Source: Acidobacteriota bacterium
GTDB lineage: Bacteria > Actinomycetota > Actinomycetes > Actinomycetales > Microbacteriaceae
Reading direction: 5' to 3'
Assembly (NCBI GenBank): GCA_019351995.1
Contig: JABBOD010000024.1
Location: 1 to 41,912 of the forward strand
DNA: 41,912 nucleotides
The translations under genes were made by a program, and so were the position numbers. Shown here one piece after another: positions 38,741 to 41,912 of this stretch (position 1 is the first letter of the stretch; each line of letters begins with the position of its first letter). The notes beneath the pieces are model-generated. The model did no database searches. It was not told the DNA's origin and saw nothing but the letters and a program-made list of their open reading frames with translations.

Positions 38741-41061
38741 CACCGAAGCGAGCGACGACCGATCTCGGCTCGGCGCACGTCTTCTTGACGGGGGCTACTG
38801 GCTTCGTCGGGCAGGCCGTGCTCGAACGATTGCTTTCGGCGCACCCCCAGACCACCGTCTCGATCCTGGTGAGAACCAAGGCAGGCGAAGACACCTCCGC
38901 CCGGGTCGCCGAACTTCTCGCGAAGCCGGTCTTCCAGTCGTGGCGAGACGCGGTCGGTGACGCAGCGGTCGAGAAGGCAGCTCGCGAGCGCGTGCGCATC
39001 GTCGAGGGCGCGATGGGGTCGATCCCGGAACTTCCGAAGGATCTCGATATCGCGATCCATTCGGCCTCGGTGGTGTCCTTCGACCCGCCGATCGACGAGG
39101 CATTCGACACCAACGTCAACGGCGCGATCAACCTCTATGAGCGCCTGCTCGAGACCGGTGGCGACCCGCGCGTCGTTCATGTCTCCACCTGTTATGTCGG
39201 AGGCCTGCGCAAAGGCGTCGCCCCGGAGGCCCGGCTGACGCACGAGGTCGATTGGCGCGCCGAATACGCCGCGGCAAAGGCGGCGCGCGAACGCGTGGAG
39301 ATCCTGTCGCGCGAGTCCGATCGTCTTCGCTCTTTCATGGACGCGGCCCGCGCCAAGCACAACAAGGAGGGCCCGCAGGCGGTTGCCAAGGCGAGCGAGG
39401 AGGCGCGGATCAAGTGGGTCACCGCCGAACTCATCGACGCCGGCCGCACGCGCGCGCAGTCGCTGGGCTGGACGGACGTCTACACGCTCACCAAGGCGTT
39501 CTCTGAGCGGGCTGCCGAAGAACTCTGGGGCGAGAACGGGCACCGACTCTCGATCGTCAGGCCGGCGATCATCGAGAGCGCGCTGCGGCATCCTTTCCCG
39601 GGCTGGATCGACGGCTTCAAGGTCGCCGACCCGCTGATCATCGCCTACGGTCGCGGCCTGCTGCCCGAGTTCCCGGGACTGCCGGACTCGATTCTGGATG
39701 TCATCCCGGTCGACTACGTCGTCAACGCGATCCTGGCCGCGGCCGCCAACCCGGCCGCGAAGAACAAGCCGGAGTACTACCACGCCGCCTCCGGGGCCTC
39801 GAACCCGCTGCCGTTTCACCAGATGTTCGGCTATGTGAACAAGTTCTTCGTCGAGAATCCGATGAAGAACAAGAAGGGGGAAGACCTCGCCGTCCCGACC
39901 TGGAAGTTCGCCGTCGGGAACAAGCTCGAAGTCGAGGTGCTGCGCAAGGAGAAGCTCGCCGTGGCGGCCGAGAAATTACTCGGCCGGCTCCCGGACAACG
40001 AGCGAGTGCGGCGGTGGCACAACCAGATGATCCGCAACGTCGCCGACCTCGAGACGCTGCGCAACTTCACCCAGCTCTACCGCGTGTACGTGCAGACCGA
40101 GATCATCTTCGATGACCGCAATCTGCGCGCCCTGCACAACGCCCTCCCCGCCGGCAAGCGGGCCGAGTTCGGTTTCGACATCGGGGCGATCGACTGGGCG
40201 GACTACATGTTGAACGTCCACTTCCCGGCGATCATCGCGTTGACCGCTGAGTTCACGGCGAAGCGGGCAGCCAAGAAGGCAGCCGAGGCGGCCGCGGCAC
40301 CGAGTTCGAGTGGGTTGGCGCCGGCTTCCGACGTCCTGGCGGTGTTCGATCTCGAGGGCACTGTCGTCGATTCCAACATCGTGCAGCAGTATCTGTGGGT
40401 TCGCTCGGCCGGGATCCGCAAGGCCGCGTGGCCCGGCGAGGTGCTGTCCATCCTCGGATCTCTGCGCGGCTATCTCCGCGCCGAGCGTCGCGACCGCGGC
40501 GAGTTCATCAGGTCCTTCCTGCGCCGGTACGAGGGCGTCCCCGTTGCCAGACTCGAGAGAATCGTGCGCGGCGGCTATGCGGACCAGATGTACCGGCACA
40601 CCAGCCCGGAAGCGATTGCCGCGATCACGGCACACCGCGACGCCGGACACCGGACCGTTCTGGTCACGGGTTCCATCGAGACCCTCGCGGAGCCGCTCGC
40701 CGGCCTCTTCGACGACGTCGTCGGTGGGCATATGCACGAGACCGACGGGGTGCTCACCGGGTACCTCGCCAAGCCGCCGCTGGTGGACGAGGCGCGCGCG
40801 GCCTGGGTGCGTCGATACGCCCAGGAGCATGGACTCAACCTGGCCGCCTCCTACGGCTACGGCGACAGTCACGCCGACCTCGTCTGGCTCGAGTTGCTGG
40901 GGAATCCCCATGCGGTCAATCCCGACACCCAACTTGCACGGGAAGCGCAACGAAGGAACTGGAAGATCGACACCTGGAAGCGCGGCAATCGTTCACCGAA
41001 GCGTGATGTGATGGACGGCAAAGCACTCCAGGCCGATCGCGCACCCGATACCGCGAACTGA
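38737..41061 (+). CDS. Fatty acyl reductase (alcohol-forming) fused to a HAD-type domain
   Basis: A 774-residue two-part protein. Residues about 12-400 form a Rossmann NAD(P)H domain: TGATGFVG (18-25), HSASVVSFD (108-116), catalytic Y249 and K253 (YTLTK). Residues about 400-500 form the Sterile/FAR_C domain with IIFDDRNLRALHNAL and FGFDIGAIDWADYM, as in animal FAR1. After an Ala-rich linker (505-530) comes a HAD-IB domain: motif I is DLEGT (D538, E540), motif II TGS (644-646), motif IV GDSHAD (709-714). The second acid of motif I is Glu instead of the usual Asp. The first part should reduce fatty acyl-CoA to fatty alcohol, the AGPS substrate. The HAD part could dephosphorylate a lipid intermediate. 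Confidence 0.9.
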   Translation: MTPKRATTDLGSAHVFLTGATGFVGQAVLERLLSAHPQTTVSILVRTKAGEDTSARVAELLAKPVFQSWRDAVGDAAVEKAARERVRIVEGAMGSIPELPKDLDIAIHSASVVSFDPPIDEAFDTNVNGAINLYERLLETGGDPRVVHVSTCYVGGLRKGVAPEARLTHEVDWRAEYAAAKAARERVEILSRESDRLRSFMDAARAKHNKEGPQAVAKASEEARIKWVTAELIDAGRTRAQSLGWTDVYTLTKAFSERAAEELWGENGHRLSIVRPAIIESALRHPFPGWIDGFKVADPLIIAYGRGLLPEFPGLPDSILDVIPVDYVVNAILAAAANPAAKNKPEYYHAASGASNPLPFHQMFGYVNKFFVENPMKNKKGEDLAVPTWKFAVGNKLEVEVLRKEKLAVAAEKLLGRLPDNERVRRWHNQMIRNVADLETLRNFTQLYRVYVQTEIIFDDRNLRALHNALPAGKRAEFGFDIGAIDWADYMLNVHFPAIIALTAEFTAKRAAKKAAEAAAAPSSSGLAPASDVLAVFDLEGTVVDSNIVQQYLWVRSAGIRKAAWPGEVLSILGSLRGYLRAERRDRGEFIRSFLRRYEGVPVARLERIVRGGYADQMYRHTSPEAIAAITAHRDAGHRTVLVTGSIETLAEPLAGLFDDVVGGHMHETDGVLTGYLAKPPLVDEARAAWVRRYAQEHGLNLAASYGYGDSHADLVWLELLGNPHAVNPDTQLAREAQRRNWKIDTWKRGNRSPKRDVMDGKALQADRAPDTAN

Positions 41062-41071
41062 GGATCACACC

Positions 41072-41908
41072 ATGGCATTCGACATCGACAAGTACACGAC
41101 GAATTCCACGGCCGTCGGCTGGGGAGACCTCGACTTCGACGAGTTCGACCGTCAGCCCCTTCCGGCCGCGACGCTGCGGAGCCTCGTGTATATGTGCAAC
41201 GTGGAATATCACACGGTGTGCTACCTGCGAGACCTGCTCACGACTCCCTCGCACAAGGAGCCGGAGATCGGTGCCTTCATGACGATGTGGAACCGCGAAG
41301 AGTTCTGGCACGGTGAGGCGCTCGCCGCGGTACTCGCCAGGCACGGCATCACCATGGACTTCGACGAGTTGAAGGCCAACCGGCTCAAGTTGGGCTGGAA
41401 GGACCGCCTCGACCCCATCAAGCAGTCGCTCATGGGCGGCTTGGTCGGCATGGACTTCGTGGCCGTCCACATGGCGTGGGGAGCCGCAAACGAGTGGTCG
41501 GCCAACGCGGCGTACCTTCGGATGGCCGAGCAGGAGAACCACCCGGTCCTCGCGGTGCTGCTGAAGCGGATCGCCAAGCAGGAGACCAAGCACGTCGCGT
41601 TCTACGCCTCGCAGGCCCGCGACCGTCTCGCCGCCAGCAAGAAGGCCCGCGTGATCGCTCGCTTCGCCCTCCGCAAGTTCTGGGGCCCGGTCGGCTCGAC
41701 GATCTCGACAGACGAGGAGGTCACCCACGTGATGGGGCAACTCTTCGGCGGCGCAGAGGGACGCAAGTTGATCCGCGATGTCGACTCGCACATCGCCAAG
41801 CTTCCTGGCATGGAAGGGCTCACGATCGTGGAGACCTCGCTGGACGCCCGCGGGATCCCGGCGGACGGTCCCGGCGCGCACGACCCGCGTGAACTCATCA
41901 GCGCCTAG
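41072..41908 (+). CDS. Ferritin-like di-iron protein, candidate lipid oxygenase/desaturase
   Basis: A 278-residue helical protein with a complete ferritin-type ligand set: E45 (NVEYH), E77 and H80 (REEFWH), E141 (ANEWSAN), E171 and H174 (QETKH). This E, ExxH, E, ExxH pattern is shared by soluble acyl-ACP desaturases, aldehyde deformylating oxygenase and AurF-like N-oxygenases, so the reaction is not fixed by sequence. No signal peptide or transmembrane segment. In this cluster it is the best candidate for an oxygen-dependent step on the alkyl chain, such as vinyl-ether formation. GAGGA lies about 8 bases before the ATG. It ends 4 bases before the end of the window, so a following gene cannot be seen. 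Confidence 0.87.
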   Translation: MAFDIDKYTTNSTAVGWGDLDFDEFDRQPLPAATLRSLVYMCNVEYHTVCYLRDLLTTPSHKEPEIGAFMTMWNREEFWHGEALAAVLARHGITMDFDELKANRLKLGWKDRLDPIKQSLMGGLVGMDFVAVHMAWGAANEWSANAAYLRMAEQENHPVLAVLLKRIAKQETKHVAFYASQARDRLAASKKARVIARFALRKFWGPVGSTISTDEEVTHVMGQLFGGAEGRKLIRDVDSHIAKLPGMEGLTIVETSLDARGIPADGPGAHDPRELISA

Positions 41909-41912
41909 GCCG

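Noticed and set aside
38404..39819. A 471-codon minus-strand frame opposite the reductase fusion gene
   Set aside because: Shadow of the fatty acyl reductase and ferritin-like genes; no recognisable domain.

Overview
The window comes from a high-GC Gram-positive actinobacterium, most probably a member of Microbacteriaceae. The evidence is the high GC content, a complete-looking menaquinone gene group, System II cytochrome c maturation genes, a 32-residue bS22-type ribosomal protein beside a small excisionase-like HTH gene, and the abundance of leaderless-type promoters (TANNNT placed 6-8 bases before an ATG or GTG start). I count 46 protein-coding genes, one tRNA gene and one candidate upstream ORF. 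There are no transposases, phage genes or CRISPR arrays.

Layout. 1-3300: tRNA-Tyr, an orphan AbiEi/DUF559-like protein, yajQ and a cardiolipin synthase. 3300-15400: respiratory quinone genes (ferredoxin-NADP reductase, polyprenyl diphosphate synthase, menG, menF, menD, menA, menE, menC) mixed with a PPK2 kinase and four small membrane proteins; menB and menH are not here. 15400-20100: a minus-strand histidine phosphatase-resA-ccdA-resB-ccsB operon for cytochrome c biogenesis. 20200-26000: an archaeal-type aspartyl-tRNA synthetase, a YegP-like protein, an FMN reductase, a glutaredoxin-like protein, a SerB1-like HAD phosphatase, bS22, an HTH protein, an ArsR regulator and proC. As I remember it, this follows the actinobacterial backbone order seen around Rv0500-Rv0562 of Mycobacterium tuberculosis. 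26000-30400: a CDF metal transporter, an MFS transporter, tadA, upp and an unusual winged-helix regulator. 30400-32700: a 467-bp intergenic region rich in inverted repeats, then an overlapping MarR regulator and photolyase pair. 32700-34500: psuG-psuK for pseudouridine breakdown.

The most interesting part is 34500-41900. Two divergent operons encode an alkylglycerone-phosphate synthase homologue (AGPS, with the HHHGVG motif), a PlsC-type acyltransferase, a short-chain reductase, a eukaryote-like alcohol-forming fatty acyl reductase fused to a HAD phosphatase-like domain, and two ferritin-like proteins. One ferritin-like protein has a complete di-iron ligand set; its paralogue has lost three of the six ligands. 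Together these supply the chemistry needed for aerobic glycerol ether lipid synthesis: fatty alcohol formation, acylation, acyl-to-alkyl exchange and keto reduction. They also offer a candidate di-iron oxygenase that could form a plasmalogen vinyl ether. Both operons appear to start from a shared bidirectional -10 element inside a palindrome. The pathway is inferred from gene content, and the last step is a hypothesis.

Strand layout and spacing suggest many short transcription units with leaderless mRNAs, in which internal genes are coupled by 4-base GTGA or ATGA overlaps.
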